64,000 nucleotides of DNA from Xylanimicrobium pachnodae JCM 13526 = NBRC 107786. Lineage in GTDB: Bacteria; Actinomycetota; Actinomycetes; Actinomycetales; Cellulomonadaceae. Shown here one piece after another: positions 1-9,159 of the stretch. The notes below the pieces were generated by a model. It saw nothing but the letters and a program-made list of their open reading frames with translations. It did no database searches and had not been told where the DNA came from. The translations under genes and the position numbers were made by a program. Position 1 is the first letter of the stretch; each line of letters starts with the position of its first letter. The stretch covers positions 36,515-100,514 of the forward strand of contig BCWJ01000018.1 of NCBI GenBank assembly GCA_001592145.1, written 5' to 3'.

Positions 1-1
1 G

Positions 2-865
2 GCCACCGCGCGCACCACCACGGTGGGCGTGCTCACCAGCGGCAACGCGCACTTCGGCCCGGCCAGCACGGTGCTGGCCACGGAGTCGGCGCTCAGCCGC
101 GAGGGGTACTTCGTCACCACGAGCGCGCTGGGCTCCTACGACGCCGCGGCGGCCGTGGGCGCTCTGGAGCGCCTGGTGGACCAGGGCGTCGAGGGGATCG
201 TGGCGGTGTGCCCGCTCGTGGACGTGGCCTACGCGATCGACGAGCTCGACCCGCCGTGCCCCGTCGTCGTCGTCGCTGCCCGGCGCGACGAGCAGGGGGC
301 CCGCAGGGGGCGGTACGTGTACGCCGACCAGTACCGCGGGGGCCGTGAGGCCACCGAGCACCTGCTGGGGCTCGGCCACACGAACCTGGTGCACATCGCG
401 GGGCCGGAGCGCTGGTTCGACGCGCGGGAGCGGGCGGCCGCCTTCCGGGACGTGACGGCGGCGCACGGGGCGCAGGCGCGCGTGGTGCACGTGCGGGGCT
501 GGTCGGCGCGGCGCGGTTACGACCTGGGCCACGCGCTCGCCGAGGAGATCCGGCGGCCAGGCGGCCCCACCGCGGTGTTCGCCGCGAACGACCTCATCGC
601 GATCGGCCTCATGCGCGCGCTGTGGGAGCACGGCCTGCGCGTGCCGGACGACGTCTCCGTGGTGGGCTTCGACGACGTCGAGGGCAGCGCCTACCTGGTG
701 CCGGCGCTCACCACGGTGCGCCAGCCGTTCGCGGCGCTGGGCGAGGCCGCGGTGGACGCGCTGCTGGAGGCGTGGGCGGCGCCCGACGCCGCGACCCTGG
801 CCGTCACCGCGGCGGTCATCGCCCCCGAGCTCGTGGTGCGGGGGAGCACGGGCGCACACGAGTAG
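2..865 (+). CDS. LacI/GalR-family regulator, 5' end cut by the window edge (probable arabinose regulator)
   Basis: The frame is open from the first bases of the window to a TAG stop, giving 287 visible residues; the N-terminal helix-turn-helix lies outside. What remains is the periplasmic-binding-protein-like effector domain of LacI regulators: it opens with TTTVGVLTSGNAHFGPAST, has the G-x-R-x-x-A-F-type segment around FDARERAAAFRD, FAANDLIAIGLMRAL, and near the end VSVVGFDDVEGSAYLVPALTTVRQP, a hallmark of the family. It ends 66 bp before araB, and a perfect palindrome of LacI-operator type (910-925) lies in the gap. I therefore infer that it controls araBDA, and perhaps the chvE and ytfQ loci that carry the same palindrome. 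The effector is probably L-arabinose or a phosphorylated intermediate, which the sequence cannot show. Confidence 0.9.
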   Translation, partial: ATARTTTVGVLTSGNAHFGPASTVLATESALSREGYFVTTSALGSYDAAAAVGALERLVDQGVEGIVAVCPLVDVAYAIDELDPPCPVVVVAARRDEQGARRGRYVYADQYRGGREATEHLLGLGHTNLVHIAGPERWFDARERAAAFRDVTAAHGAQARVVHVRGWSARRGYDLGHALAEEIRRPGGPTAVFAANDLIAIGLMRALWEHGLRVPDDVSVVGFDDVEGSAYLVPALTTVRQPFAALGEAAVDALLEAWAAPDAATLAVTAAVIAPELVVRGSTGAHE

Positions 866-909
866 CGCATCATCGGACAGGAAGGCTCCCGGGTGTGGCC
901 GAGGCCCGG

Positions 910-925
910 ATGTTAGCGCTAACAT
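910..925. promoter_or_regulatory. Set A operator upstream of araB (perfect palindrome)
   Basis: ATGTTAGCGCTAACAT is a perfect 16-bp inverted repeat with the central CG typical of LacI-family operators. Its right half contains TAACAT (920-925), a plausible -10 hexamer ending 6 nt before the GTG start of araB. A repressor bound here would cover the promoter. Near-identical sites lie at 5034-5051 and 30683-30696. Confidence 0.75.
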
Positions 926-931
926 GCGAGG

Positions 932-2542
932 GTGAACAACGACGCACCCACCCGCGACGCCGTGGTCGCCGGACGTACCACGCTCGGCATCGAGCTCGGC
1001 TCGACCAACATCAAGGCCTGCCTGATCGACGCGGACCACACCACCGTCGCCGTCGGCGTGCACACCTGGGAGAACCAGTTCACCGACCGGAGGTGGACGT
1101 ACCCCCTGGACGCCGTCCACACCGGGCTCGCCGGGGCGTTCGAGGCGCTCGCGGCCGACGTGCGGGACCGGTACGGCGTCGAGCTGACCACCGTGGGCGC
1201 CATCGGCGTCTCCGCGATGATGCACGGCTACCTCGCGTTCGACGCCGAGGACGCGCTCCTGGTGCCGTTCCGCACCTGGCGCAACACCACCACGGGACCG
1301 GCGGCGGCTGCGCTCACCGAGGCGTTCGGGTTCAACGTGCCGCAGCGCTGGTCCGTGGCCCACCTGTACCAGGCGATGCTCGACGGCGAGGAGCACGTGC
1401 CCGATGTCGCGTTCCTCACCACGCTCGCCGGGTACGTGCACTGGCAGCTCACCGGTGAGCGCGTGCTCGGCGTGGGCGACGCGTCCGGCATGTTCCCGAT
1501 CGATCCGGCCACCGGCACCTACGACACCGGGATGCTCGCCGTGTTCGACGGTCTTGCCGCGCAGGTCACGGCACCCGCCGCCCCCCTGCGTGCTCTGCTG
1601 CCCGAGGTCCTGCCCGCGGGCGCGCCGGCCGGGCGGCTCACCGAGGCCGGGGCCGCGCTGCTCGACCCCACGGGCGGGCTGCGGGCGGGCGCCCCGCTGT
1701 GCCCGCCGGAGGGCGACGCCGGCACGGGCATGGTGGCCACCAACGCCGTCGCGCCGCGCACCGGCAACGTCTCGGCGGGCACCAGCATCTTCGCGATGAT
1801 CGTCCTGGAGCGACCCCTGTCCACGGTGCACGAGGAGATCGACGTCGTCGCCACGCCCGCGGGCGCACCCGTGGCGATGGTGCACTGCAACAACGGGTCC
1901 TCCGAGCTGGGGGCGTGGGCGGCGCTGTTCGGCGAGTTCGCGGCCGCGATCGGGTCCGACGCCGGGCCCGACGCCGTGTTCGCCGCCCTGCTCGGCGCGG
2001 CGCTCGACGGCGAGCCCGACGGCGGCGGCGTGCTCGCCTTCAACTACCTGTCGGGGGAGACCATCACCGGGCTGGACGAGGGCCGCCCGATGGTGGTGCG
2101 CACCCCCGGGTCGCGCCTGACCCTGGCGAACTTCGCCCGCACGCAGGTGTACTCGGTGTTCGCGACACTGGCCCTCGGGATGCGCACCCTGGCCGCCGAG
2201 GACGTGGCGATCGACGCGATGCTCGCCCACGGCGGCCTGTTCCGCACCCGGGGCGTGGCCCAGCGCCTGCTCGCCGCCGCCGTGGGTGCGCCCGTCGCGG
2301 TGGCCGCCACGGCGGGCGAGGGCGGCGCGTGGGGGATCGCGGTTCTCGCGGCGTACTCGGCGGCCGTGACCGCGGGCGAGACGCGTCCCCTGGCGGACTG
2401 GCTCGCCGAGACGGTGTTCGCGAACGCCGTGCTCGACGTCGTCGACCCGGACGCCGGCGACGTCGCCGGCCTGACGGCCTACCTGGCCACCTACGAGGCC
2501 GCCCTCCCCGTCCAGCACGCGGCCGTCGCTGCCACCCGCTGA
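932..2542 (+). CDS. araB: FGGY-family ribulokinase (L-ribulokinase)
   Basis: 536 residues. Phosphorylates L-ribulose with ATP to L-ribulose 5-phosphate in the cytoplasm. The N-terminal phosphate motif TTLGIELGSTNIKACLID (about residues 16-33), the GNVSAGTSIFAMIV segment mid-protein and the C-terminal GEGGAWGIAVLAAY motif are the FGGY kinase signatures. The family also includes xylulokinase and gluconokinase; the assignment to ribulokinase rests on araD and araA following directly. The GTG start at 932 has no convincing ribosome binding site and lies just after the putative -10, so the transcript may be leaderless; an in-frame GTG at 962 is the alternative. It is the first gene of araBDA. Confidence 0.9.
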   Translation: MNNDAPTRDAVVAGRTTLGIELGSTNIKACLIDADHTTVAVGVHTWENQFTDRRWTYPLDAVHTGLAGAFEALAADVRDRYGVELTTVGAIGVSAMMHGYLAFDAEDALLVPFRTWRNTTTGPAAAALTEAFGFNVPQRWSVAHLYQAMLDGEEHVPDVAFLTTLAGYVHWQLTGERVLGVGDASGMFPIDPATGTYDTGMLAVFDGLAAQVTAPAAPLRALLPEVLPAGAPAGRLTEAGAALLDPTGGLRAGAPLCPPEGDAGTGMVATNAVAPRTGNVSAGTSIFAMIVLERPLSTVHEEIDVVATPAGAPVAMVHCNNGSSELGAWAALFGEFAAAIGSDAGPDAVFAALLGAALDGEPDGGGVLAFNYLSGETITGLDEGRPMVVRTPGSRLTLANFARTQVYSVFATLALGMRTLAAEDVAIDAMLAHGGLFRTRGVAQRLLAAAVGAPVAVAATAGEGGAWGIAVLAAYSAAVTAGETRPLADWLAETVFANAVLDVVDPDAGDVAGLTAYLATYEAALPVQHAAVAATR

Positions 2543-2595
2543 CCGCGGCACCACCGACCATCACCCCGACCGCCACCCACGTACGGAGCCCGCAC

Positions 2596-3267
2596 ATGAC
2601 CGTTCCTGAGAACCTCCGCGCCGACGTCGACGCCGCCAAGGCTCGCGTGGCCGCCCTGCACGCCGAGCTGCCCCGCTGGGAGCTCGTGGTGTGGACCGCG
2701 GGCAACGTGTCCGAGCGGGTGGGCGACCTGTTCGTCATCAAGCCGTCCGGCGTCAGCTACGACGACCTGGACGCCGACGCCATGGTGGTGTGCGACCTGG
2801 ACGGGAACCTGGTCGAGGGCAGCCGGTCGCCGTCGAGCGACACCGCCGCGCACGCCTACGTGTACCGGAACATGCCGCACGTGGGCGGCGTCGTGCACAC
2901 GCACAGCACCTACGCGGCGGCCTGGGCGGCGCGCGGCGAGGAGATCCCGTGCGTGCTGACCATGATGGCCGACGAGTTCGGCGGGCCGGTCCCCGTGGGG
3001 CCGTTCGCGATCATCGGCGACGACTCGATCGGGCGCGGCATCGTCGAGACCCTCCGGGACCACCGCAGCCCCGCGGTGCTCATGCAGAACCACGGCCCGT
3101 TCACGATCGGCAAGGACGCGAAGTCGGCCGTGAAGGCCGCCGTGCTGCTCGAGGAGGTCGCGCGCACCGTGCACATCGCGAAGCAGGGCGGGGACCTGAT
3201 CCCCATCCCGCAGAGCGCGATCGACTCGCTGTACCAGCGCTACCAGAACGTCTACGGCCAGCACTGA
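2596..3267 (+). CDS. araD: L-ribulose-5-phosphate 4-epimerase
   Basis: 223 residues, close to the roughly 230 usual for AraD. Class II aldolase/epimerase fold: GNVSER near residue 37, [14 protein letters not shown], the zinc-binding HTHST (His101 and His103) and NHGPFTIG (His166 region). Converts L-ribulose 5-phosphate to D-xylulose 5-phosphate, feeding the pentose phosphate pathway. The ATG at 2596 lies 53 bp after araB and begins the conserved protein; the longer open frame upstream is a shadow of araB. Part of the araBDA operon. Confidence 0.95.
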   Translation: MTVPENLRADVDAAKARVAALHAELPRWELVVWTAGNVSERVGDLFVIKPSGVSYDDLDADAMVVCDLDGNLVEGSRSPSSDTAAHAYVYRNMPHVGGVVHTHSTYAAAWAARGEEIPCVLTMMADEFGGPVPVGPFAIIGDDSIGRGIVETLRDHRSPAVLMQNHGPFTIGKDAKSAVKAAVLLEEVARTVHIAKQGGDLIPIPQSAIDSLYQRYQNVYGQH

Positions 3268-3299
3268 CCCGCCCGTACCCACCCCCTCGAAGGAGAGAC

Positions 3300-4811
3300 A
3301 TGAGCAAGCCTTACGCCGACCGCGAGGTCTGGTTCCTCACCGGGTCGCAGGACCTGTACGGCCCCGAGACCCTGGAGCAGGTGGCCACGCAGTCCCGTGA
3401 GGTGGCCGCAGCTCTCGACGCCGCCGACGCCGTGCCGGTCAAGATCGTGTGGAAGCCCGTCCTCAAGGACGCGGCCAGCATCCGCCGCGCCATGCTGGAC
3501 GCGAACGCCGACGACTCCGTGCTGGGCGTCATCACCTGGATGCACACCTTCAGCCCCGCGAAGATGTGGATCGCCGGCCTGGACGCGCTGCGCAAGCCGC
3601 TGCTGCACCTGCACACGCAGGCCAACGTCGAGCTGCCGTGGGACACCATCGACTTCGACTTCATGAACCTCAACCAGGCCGCGCACGGCGACCGCGAGTA
3701 CGCGTACATCGCCGCCCGCCTGGGGGTCGCGCGCACCACCGTCGTCGGGCACGTGTCCAACCCGGCCGTGCAGCAGCGCGTGGGCACCTGGGTGCGCGGT
3801 GCGGCCGGCTGGGCCGCCACGCACGAGCTCAAGCTGGTCCGGTTCGGGGACAACATGCGCAACGTCGCGGTCACCGAGGGCGACAAGACCGAGGCGGAGC
3901 TGCGCTTCGGTGTCTCGGTCAACACGTACGGCGTGAACGACCTGGTCGCGGCGGTGGACGCCGTGGCCGACGACGCCGTGGACGCGCTCGTGGCGCAGTA
4001 CGAGGACCTCTACGACGTCGTCCCCGAGCTGCGCCGGGGCGGGGAGCGGCACGAGTCGCTGCGCTACGCGGCCCGCCAGGAGATCGCGCTGGAGTCCTTC
4101 CTGACGCAGGTGGGCGCCAAGGCGTTCACCACGAACTTCGAGGACCTGGGCGACCTGCGCCAGCTCCCCGGGATCGCCGTGCAGCGCCTCATGGCCAAGG
4201 GCTACGGGTTCGGTGCCGAGGGCGACTGGAAGACGGCCGTGCTGGTGCGCGCCGCGAAGGTCATGGGCGCCGGGCTGCCCGGCGGCGCCTCCCTCATGGA
4301 GGACTACACGTACGACCTCACGCCCGGCCACGAGGTCATCCTGGGCGCCCACATGCTCGAGGTGTGCCCGTCCCTGACCGCGACGAAGCCGCGCGTGGAG
4401 ATCCACCCGCTCGGCATCGGCGGCAAGGAGGACCCGGTGCGCATGGTGTTCAACGCCGACGCCGCCGAGGGCGCGGTGGTGGTCTCGCTGGCGGACATGC
4501 GCGACCGGTTCCGCCTCACGGCGAACGTCGTCGACGTCGTCGCCCCGCCCGCCGACCTGCCGCACCTGCCCGTGGCCCGCGCCGTCTGGCAGCCGCGCCC
4601 CTCGCTCGCCGTCTCGGCCGAGTGCTGGCTCACCGCCGGCGGCGCGCACCACACCGTCATGTCCACCGCCGCAGGCGTCGAGGCGTTCGAGGTGTTCGCC
4701 GACATCGCGCGCGTCGAGCTGCTCGTCATCGACGAGGAGACCACGCGGCGCGGGTTCGCCGACCAGGTGAAGTGGAACGCGGCGTACCACCGGCTGGCGC
4801 AGGGCCTCTGA
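3300..4811 (+). CDS. araA: L-arabinose isomerase
   Basis: 503 residues, the standard AraA length. Interconverts L-arabinose and L-ribulose, Mn-dependent, in the cytoplasm. The protein starts with the typical [13 protein letters not shown] and carries the family's metal/catalytic positions: Glu in [11 protein letters not shown], Glu in [10 protein letters not shown], His in [11 protein letters not shown] and the later HHTVMS histidine pair. AAGGAGAG lies 4-11 nt upstream of the ATG at 3300. It is 32 bp after araD and ends the operon, before a GC-rich hairpin. Confidence 0.97.
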   Translation: MSKPYADREVWFLTGSQDLYGPETLEQVATQSREVAAALDAADAVPVKIVWKPVLKDAASIRRAMLDANADDSVLGVITWMHTFSPAKMWIAGLDALRKPLLHLHTQANVELPWDTIDFDFMNLNQAAHGDREYAYIAARLGVARTTVVGHVSNPAVQQRVGTWVRGAAGWAATHELKLVRFGDNMRNVAVTEGDKTEAELRFGVSVNTYGVNDLVAAVDAVADDAVDALVAQYEDLYDVVPELRRGGERHESLRYAARQEIALESFLTQVGAKAFTTNFEDLGDLRQLPGIAVQRLMAKGYGFGAEGDWKTAVLVRAAKVMGAGLPGGASLMEDYTYDLTPGHEVILGAHMLEVCPSLTATKPRVEIHPLGIGGKEDPVRMVFNADAAEGAVVVSLADMRDRFRLTANVVDVVAPPADLPHLPVARAVWQPRPSLAVSAECWLTAGGAHHTVMSTAAGVEAFEVFADIARVELLVIDEETTRRGFADQVKWNAAYHRLAQGL

Positions 4812-4825
4812 GCCGTCCTGCCCCG

Positions 4826-4859
4826 CGACGCCGCCGTACCGGAGGGTGCGGCGGCGTCG
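4826..4859 (+). terminator. Stem-loop after araA
   Basis: CGACGCCGCC (4826-4835) pairs perfectly with GGCGGCGTCG (4850-4859) across a 14-nt loop, 14 bp after the araA stop. There is no long U tract, as is usual in high-GC actinobacteria, so termination is inferred from position and stem strength. Confidence 0.65.
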
Positions 4860-5033
4860 TCATGTTCGGAGATCCCGGGTGGCACCGCGGGACTGTGACA
4901 TAGGCCCGGTTTCAGGTCGGGACTGCCGGTCACGGACAGATCACGCCGCAGGTCACGCGGTGATCCGCCGTGAGATGCGCCAGGTTGCGGCCAACGACTT
5001 GACGAATCGCCCCTACCTCGTCGCGAGCACCTG

Positions 5034-5051
5034 AATGTGAACGCTAACATT
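5034..5051. promoter_or_regulatory. Set A operator upstream of chvE
   Basis: AATGTGAACGCTAACATT is an imperfect 18-bp palindrome that matches the araB operator in its right half (CGCTAACAT) and, with two changes, in its left half. It lies 62 bp before the chvE start and again embeds TAACAT, a possible -10. Confidence 0.7.
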
Positions 5052-5112
5052 TGCGGGTACCCCTCACCGCGGACCACGTTCCTGCGGACTCAACGACGAG
5101 AAAGGCACCACG

Positions 5113-6285
5113 ATGAAGCGACTCGCTTCGAAGTTCGTCGCGACCGCTGCGACGGCCACCCTTGCACTTGGCCTCGCAGCATGCTCCGGTAGCGGCGCAG
5201 GTGGCGGCACCGATGAAGGCACGGCAGGTGGTGACGCCGAGTCCACCGCTCCCGAGGACATCACCGTCGGCGTCGCGATGCCGACGGAGACGTCGGAGCG
5301 CTGGATCGCCGACGGTGACGCGGTCAAGTCCGGGCTGGAGGAGGCCGGGTTCTCCGTCGACCTCCAGTTCGCGAACGACGACATCCCCACCCAGCAGCAG
5401 CAGATCGAGCAGATGGTGACCCGCGGCGCGGACATCCTCATCGTCGCCTCGATCGACGGCACCGCGCTCGCCCCGCAGCTCCAGGCGGCCTCCGAGCAGG
5501 GCATCCCGGTCATCGCGTACGACCGCCTGATCAACGACACCGAGTTCGTCGACTTCTACGTCACCTTCGACAACTTCCAGGTGGGCGTCGAGCAGGCCAC
5601 CTCGCTCCTCAAGGGCCTGGGCCTCAAGGACGCCGACGGCAACGACACCGACGAAGCCGGCCCGTTCAACGTCGAGCTCTTCGCGGGCTCGCTCGACGAC
5701 AACAACGCGCACTTCTTCTGGAATGGAGCGATGGAGACCCTCAAGCCGTTCATCGACTCCGGCAAGATCGCCGTGAAGTCGGGCCAGACCGACATCGAGC
5801 AGGCCGCCACGCTGCGCTGGTCGCAGGAGGCCGCTCAGACCCGCATGGAGAACCTGCTCACCTCCACCTACGGCGGCGGATCCGAGCAGCTCGACGGTGT
5901 CCTCTCGCCCTTCGACGGCATCTCGCGCGGCGTCATCACGGCCCTGCAGAACGCCGGCTTCGGGCCTTCGCTGGCCGACGGCCTGCCCGTCGTGACCGGT
6001 CAGGACGCCGAGATCGCCTCCGTCAAGCTCATCAACGACGGCGTCCAGTTCTCGACGATCTTCAAGGACACCCGCAAGCTCGCCGCGCAGGCCGTCACGG
6101 CCGCCAAGGCGTTCGCCGCGGGTGAGACGCCCGAGGCCAACGACACCGAGACGTACGACAACGGCGTCAAGGTCGTCCCGTCCTACCTCCTCGATGTCGA
6201 CGTCGTCGTCAAGGACAACATCCAGGAGCTGCTGATCGACTCCGGCTACTGGACCCAGGACCAGCTCGACCGCGGTCAGGCCTGA
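5113..6285 (+). CDS. chvE: ChvE-type monosaccharide-binding lipoprotein
   Basis: 390 residues. Solute-binding protein of a CUT2 ABC importer. The signal sequence ends in the lipobox LGLAAC (lipidated Cys24), followed by a Gly/Ser/Thr-rich linker and the periplasmic-binding fold from about residue 50 (ITVGVAMPTETSERWIADGD). The body (RGADILIVASIDGTALAPQL, IPVIAYDRLINDT, FSTIFKDTRKLAAQAV) resembles ChvE of Agrobacterium, which binds L-arabinose, xylose, glucose and galactose. GAGAAAGG lies upstream of the ATG. First gene of chvE-gguA-gguB; the operator shared with araB suggests L-arabinose as a main ligand (inference). Confidence 0.9.
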   Translation: MKRLASKFVATAATATLALGLAACSGSGAGGGTDEGTAGGDAESTAPEDITVGVAMPTETSERWIADGDAVKSGLEEAGFSVDLQFANDDIPTQQQQIEQMVTRGADILIVASIDGTALAPQLQAASEQGIPVIAYDRLINDTEFVDFYVTFDNFQVGVEQATSLLKGLGLKDADGNDTDEAGPFNVELFAGSLDDNNAHFFWNGAMETLKPFIDSGKIAVKSGQTDIEQAATLRWSQEAAQTRMENLLTSTYGGGSEQLDGVLSPFDGISRGVITALQNAGFGPSLADGLPVVTGQDAEIASVKLINDGVQFSTIFKDTRKLAAQAVTAAKAFAAGETPEANDTETYDNGVKVVPSYLLDVDVVVKDNIQELLIDSGYWTQDQLDRGQA

Positions 6286-6356
6286 CACACCCGGCAGGGA
6301 CGGGCTCGCCGGGCTGACCCGGCGGGCCCGTCCCTCGGAAAGAGAGGACGGTCGGC

Positions 6357-7898
6357 ATGTCGAGCACGATCCTCGAGATGCAGGGCATCACCAAGAACTT
6401 CCCCGGGGTCAAGGTCCTCAAGGACGTCAACCTCGCGGTGCGCAGCGGAGAGATCCATGCGATCTGTGGTGAGAACGGCGCCGGGAAGTCGACGCTCATG
6501 AAGGTGCTGTCGGGGGTCTACCCGCACGGCTCCTACGAGGGGAAGATCCTCCTCGACGACCGCGAGATGCGGTTCTCCTCGATCAAGGACTCCGAGGCCG
6601 AGGGCGTCGTGATCATCCACCAGGAGCTGGCCCTGGTGCCGCACTTGTCGGTCGCCGAGAACATCTTCCTCGGTAACGAGGTCACGAGCGGTGGCCTCAT
6701 CGACTGGCACAAGGCCAACGCCCAGGCAGCCACGCTGCTCGAGCGCGTGGGCCTCCACGAGAACCCGGTGACCCTCGTCGGGCACCTCGGCGTCGGCAAG
6801 CAGCAGCTCATCGAGATCGCCAAGGCACTCAGCAAGGACGTGCGGCTGCTCATCCTCGACGAGCCGACGGCCGCGCTCAACGACACCGACTCGGAGCACC
6901 TGCTCGATCTCCTGCGACAGCTGCGCTCGCAGGGCATCACCTGCATCATCATCAGCCACAAGCTGGGCGAGATCGAGAACATCGCCGACTCGACCACGAT
7001 CATCCGCGACGGCATCGTCGTCGAGACCATCGACATGGCCGACCCCGGCTCCACTCAGGACCGCATCATCCGCGGCATGGTGGGCCGCGACCTGGAACAC
7101 CGGTTCCCCGAGCGCACCCCCAAGATCGGCGCCGAGGTGTTCCGCGTCGAGAACTGGACCGTGCACCATCCCACTCAGCCGCGCACCGTCGTCGAGAATG
7201 CGTCCTTCGGCGTCAACGCTGGTGAGATCGTCGGCATCGCCGGCCTGATGGGTGCCGGCCGTACGGAGCTCGCCATGAGCATCTTCGGCCGCTCGTACGG
7301 GCGCGACATCTCCGGCACCGCGTACCTGCGCGGCGCGCCGGTGCCGCTGCGGACGGTCGACGAGGCCATCGCGGCCGGGCTTGCCTACGTGTCCGAGGAC
7401 CGTAAGCGATACGGCCTCAACCTGATCCAGGACATCCGGACGAACGTCACGGCGTCGGGCCTGGGCAGGATCTCCAAGCGGGGCTGGATCAACGGCAACG
7501 AGGAGATTGAGGTCGCCGAGGGCTACCGCCGCTCGATGAACATCAAGACGCCGACCGTCATGCAGATCGTCGGCAACCTCTCGGGTGGCAACCAGCAGAA
7601 GGTCGTGTTGTCCAAGTGGCTGCACACAGCGCCCGAGGTGCTCATCCTCGACGAGCCCACGCGCGGGATCGACGTCGGCGCCAAGTACGAGATCTACACG
7701 ATCATCAACCAGCTCGCGGACGCTGGGAAGGCCGTCGTGGTCATCTCCTCCGAGCTGCCTGAGCTGCTCGGCATCTGCGACCGGATCTACACGCTCGCCT
7801 ACGGCCGGATGACCGGCCAGCTTCCCGCCTCCGATGCCACACAAGAACGGCTGATGGAGCTCATGACCATCGAGAAGACCAAGGAGGCAGTCCGATGA
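6357..7898 (+). CDS. gguA: CUT2 sugar importer ATPase (GguA/MmsA-like)
   Basis: 513 residues with two fused ABC domains, normal for CUT2 transporters. Domain 1 has Walker [10 protein letters not shown] (residues 38-46), a degenerate signature LGVGKQQ and Walker [12 protein letters not shown]. Domain 2 has the full signature [11 protein letters not shown] and Walker [13 protein letters not shown] but a weak Walker A ([10 protein letters not shown]), also typical. AAAGAGAGG lies upstream of the ATG. It is 71 bp after chvE and overlaps gguB by ATGA. Confidence 0.93.
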   Translation: MSSTILEMQGITKNFPGVKVLKDVNLAVRSGEIHAICGENGAGKSTLMKVLSGVYPHGSYEGKILLDDREMRFSSIKDSEAEGVVIIHQELALVPHLSVAENIFLGNEVTSGGLIDWHKANAQAATLLERVGLHENPVTLVGHLGVGKQQLIEIAKALSKDVRLLILDEPTAALNDTDSEHLLDLLRQLRSQGITCIIISHKLGEIENIADSTTIIRDGIVVETIDMADPGSTQDRIIRGMVGRDLEHRFPERTPKIGAEVFRVENWTVHHPTQPRTVVENASFGVNAGEIVGIAGLMGAGRTELAMSIFGRSYGRDISGTAYLRGAPVPLRTVDEAIAAGLAYVSEDRKRYGLNLIQDIRTNVTASGLGRISKRGWINGNEEIEVAEGYRRSMNIKTPTVMQIVGNLSGGNQQKVVLSKWLHTAPEVLILDEPTRGIDVGAKYEIYTIINQLADAGKAVVVISSELPELLGICDRIYTLAYGRMTGQLPASDATQERLMELMTIEKTKEAVR

Positions 7899-9076
7899 GC
7901 GCCGTCGCGGATCTCAAGGACCTCTTCACCCGCAACCTGCGCACCTCGGGCATCTACATCGCGTTCGTCGCGATCGTGCTGCTCTTCACGTGGCTCACCG
8001 ACGGCATGCTCCTGCAGCCGACGAACCTCACCAACCTGGTGCTGCAGTTCTCCTACGTGCTGATCCTGGCGCTCGGCATGATCATCGTGATCATCGCGGG
8101 CCACATCGACCTGTCCGTCGGATCGGTCGTGGCGCTGACCGGAGCGGTGTCGGCCGTCGTGGTCATCCGCCACGGTGCGCCGTGGTGGGTCGGTATCCTC
8201 GCCGCCCTGGCCGTGGGCCTGCTGGTGGGCGCCTGGCACGGCTTCTGGGTCGCGTACGTGGGCATCCCCGCGTTCATCGTGACGCTCGCCGGCATGCTCC
8301 TGTTCCGAGGGCTCACCTTGCGTGTGCTGAACAACGTGTCGCTCTCGCCGTTCCCGCGTGAGTATCAGCAGGTGGCAGGCGGGTTCATCAACGGCCTCCT
8401 CGGCGGCAACGGCTACGACGTGTTCACGCTTGTCATCGGCGCGGTCGCCGTGGTCGCCTTCGCCTACTCGCAGTGGCGTTCCCGTGCCGCTCGTCTGGCC
8501 TACAAGCAGCCTGTGGAGTCGATGGGGCTGTTCGTGGCCAAGATCGTGGCCGTCGCGATCGTGGTCATGGCGTTCGCCTGGCAACTCGCCCACTCGCGCG
8601 GCTTGCCGATCGTGCTGATCATCCTGGCCGTGCTCATCCTGACCTACCAGGTGGTCACGACGCGGACCGTCTTCGGCCGCCACGTGTACGCCATCGGTGG
8701 CAACCTTCCCGCGGCGCAACTCTCTGGCGTCAAGGTCAAGAAGGTTAACTTCTGGATCTTCATCAACATGGGCCTGCTCTCGGGTGTGGCCGGTGCCGTG
8801 TTCTCGTCGCGGTCCAACGGCGCCCAGCCCGGGGCCGGGAACATGTTCGAGCTCGACGCGATCGCCGCCTGCTTCATCGGTGGTGCCTCGACCACGGGTG
8901 GTGTCGGCCGCGTGACCGGCGCCATGGTCGGTGGCCTGGTCATGGCCGTCATGTCGAACGGCATGCAACTGATGGGCGTCCCCCAGTCGACGCAGCAGAT
9001 CATCAAGGGCCTGGTCCTACTGGTCGCTGTGGCCTTCGACATCTACAACAAGCGTCGGGCCGGTGCCGTGCGCTGA
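7895..9076 (+). CDS. gguB: CUT2 sugar importer permease (GguB/MmsB-like)
   Basis: 393 residues, hydrophobic, with multiple membrane segments. Carries the family signatures [21 protein letters not shown] near residues 65-85, [20 protein letters not shown] and [31 protein letters not shown]. It forms the membrane channel for the chvE/gguA system. The start overlaps the gguA stop (ATGA), so translation is probably coupled. GguB is longer than typical RbsC-like permeases because of an extra internal segment, seen here around [19 protein letters not shown]. Confidence 0.92.
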   Translation: MSAVADLKDLFTRNLRTSGIYIAFVAIVLLFTWLTDGMLLQPTNLTNLVLQFSYVLILALGMIIVIIAGHIDLSVGSVVALTGAVSAVVVIRHGAPWWVGILAALAVGLLVGAWHGFWVAYVGIPAFIVTLAGMLLFRGLTLRVLNNVSLSPFPREYQQVAGGFINGLLGGNGYDVFTLVIGAVAVVAFAYSQWRSRAARLAYKQPVESMGLFVAKIVAVAIVVMAFAWQLAHSRGLPIVLIILAVLILTYQVVTTRTVFGRHVYAIGGNLPAAQLSGVKVKKVNFWIFINMGLLSGVAGAVFSSRSNGAQPGAGNMFELDAIAACFIGGASTTGGVGRVTGAMVGGLVMAVMSNGMQLMGVPQSTQQIIKGLVLLVAVAFDIYNKRRAGAVR

Positions 9077-9099
9077 CGCGCTCCCGCATCCGCTCGCGC

Positions 9100-9138
9100 C
9101 ACGAGGGGCACGGCCACCCGGTGGCCGTGCCCCTCGTG
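9100..9138. terminator. Bidirectional terminator between gguB and the abfA operon
   Basis: An 18-bp perfect stem (9100-9117 with 9121-9138, starting CACGAGGGGC) with a 3-nt CCG loop lies between two convergent genes. It can fold in either transcript. No U tract beyond a short TGATTGCT. Confidence 0.8.
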
Positions 9139-9159
9139 ATTGCTGTGGGCCCGGTCGGG

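Larger units (their letters stand above)
4812..5112. other. Intergenic region araA-chvE
   Basis: 301 bp without a convincing gene; a 62-codon open frame at 4846-5034 has no family features. It holds the araA stem-loop (4826-4859) and the chvE operator (5034-5051). TTGACG at 4999-5004 resembles a -35 hexamer, but no well-spaced -10 follows it. Confidence 0.6.

Noticed and set aside
4846..5034. 62-codon open frame between araA and chvE
   Set aside because: Starts inside the terminator stem, has no family features and ends inside the operator region.
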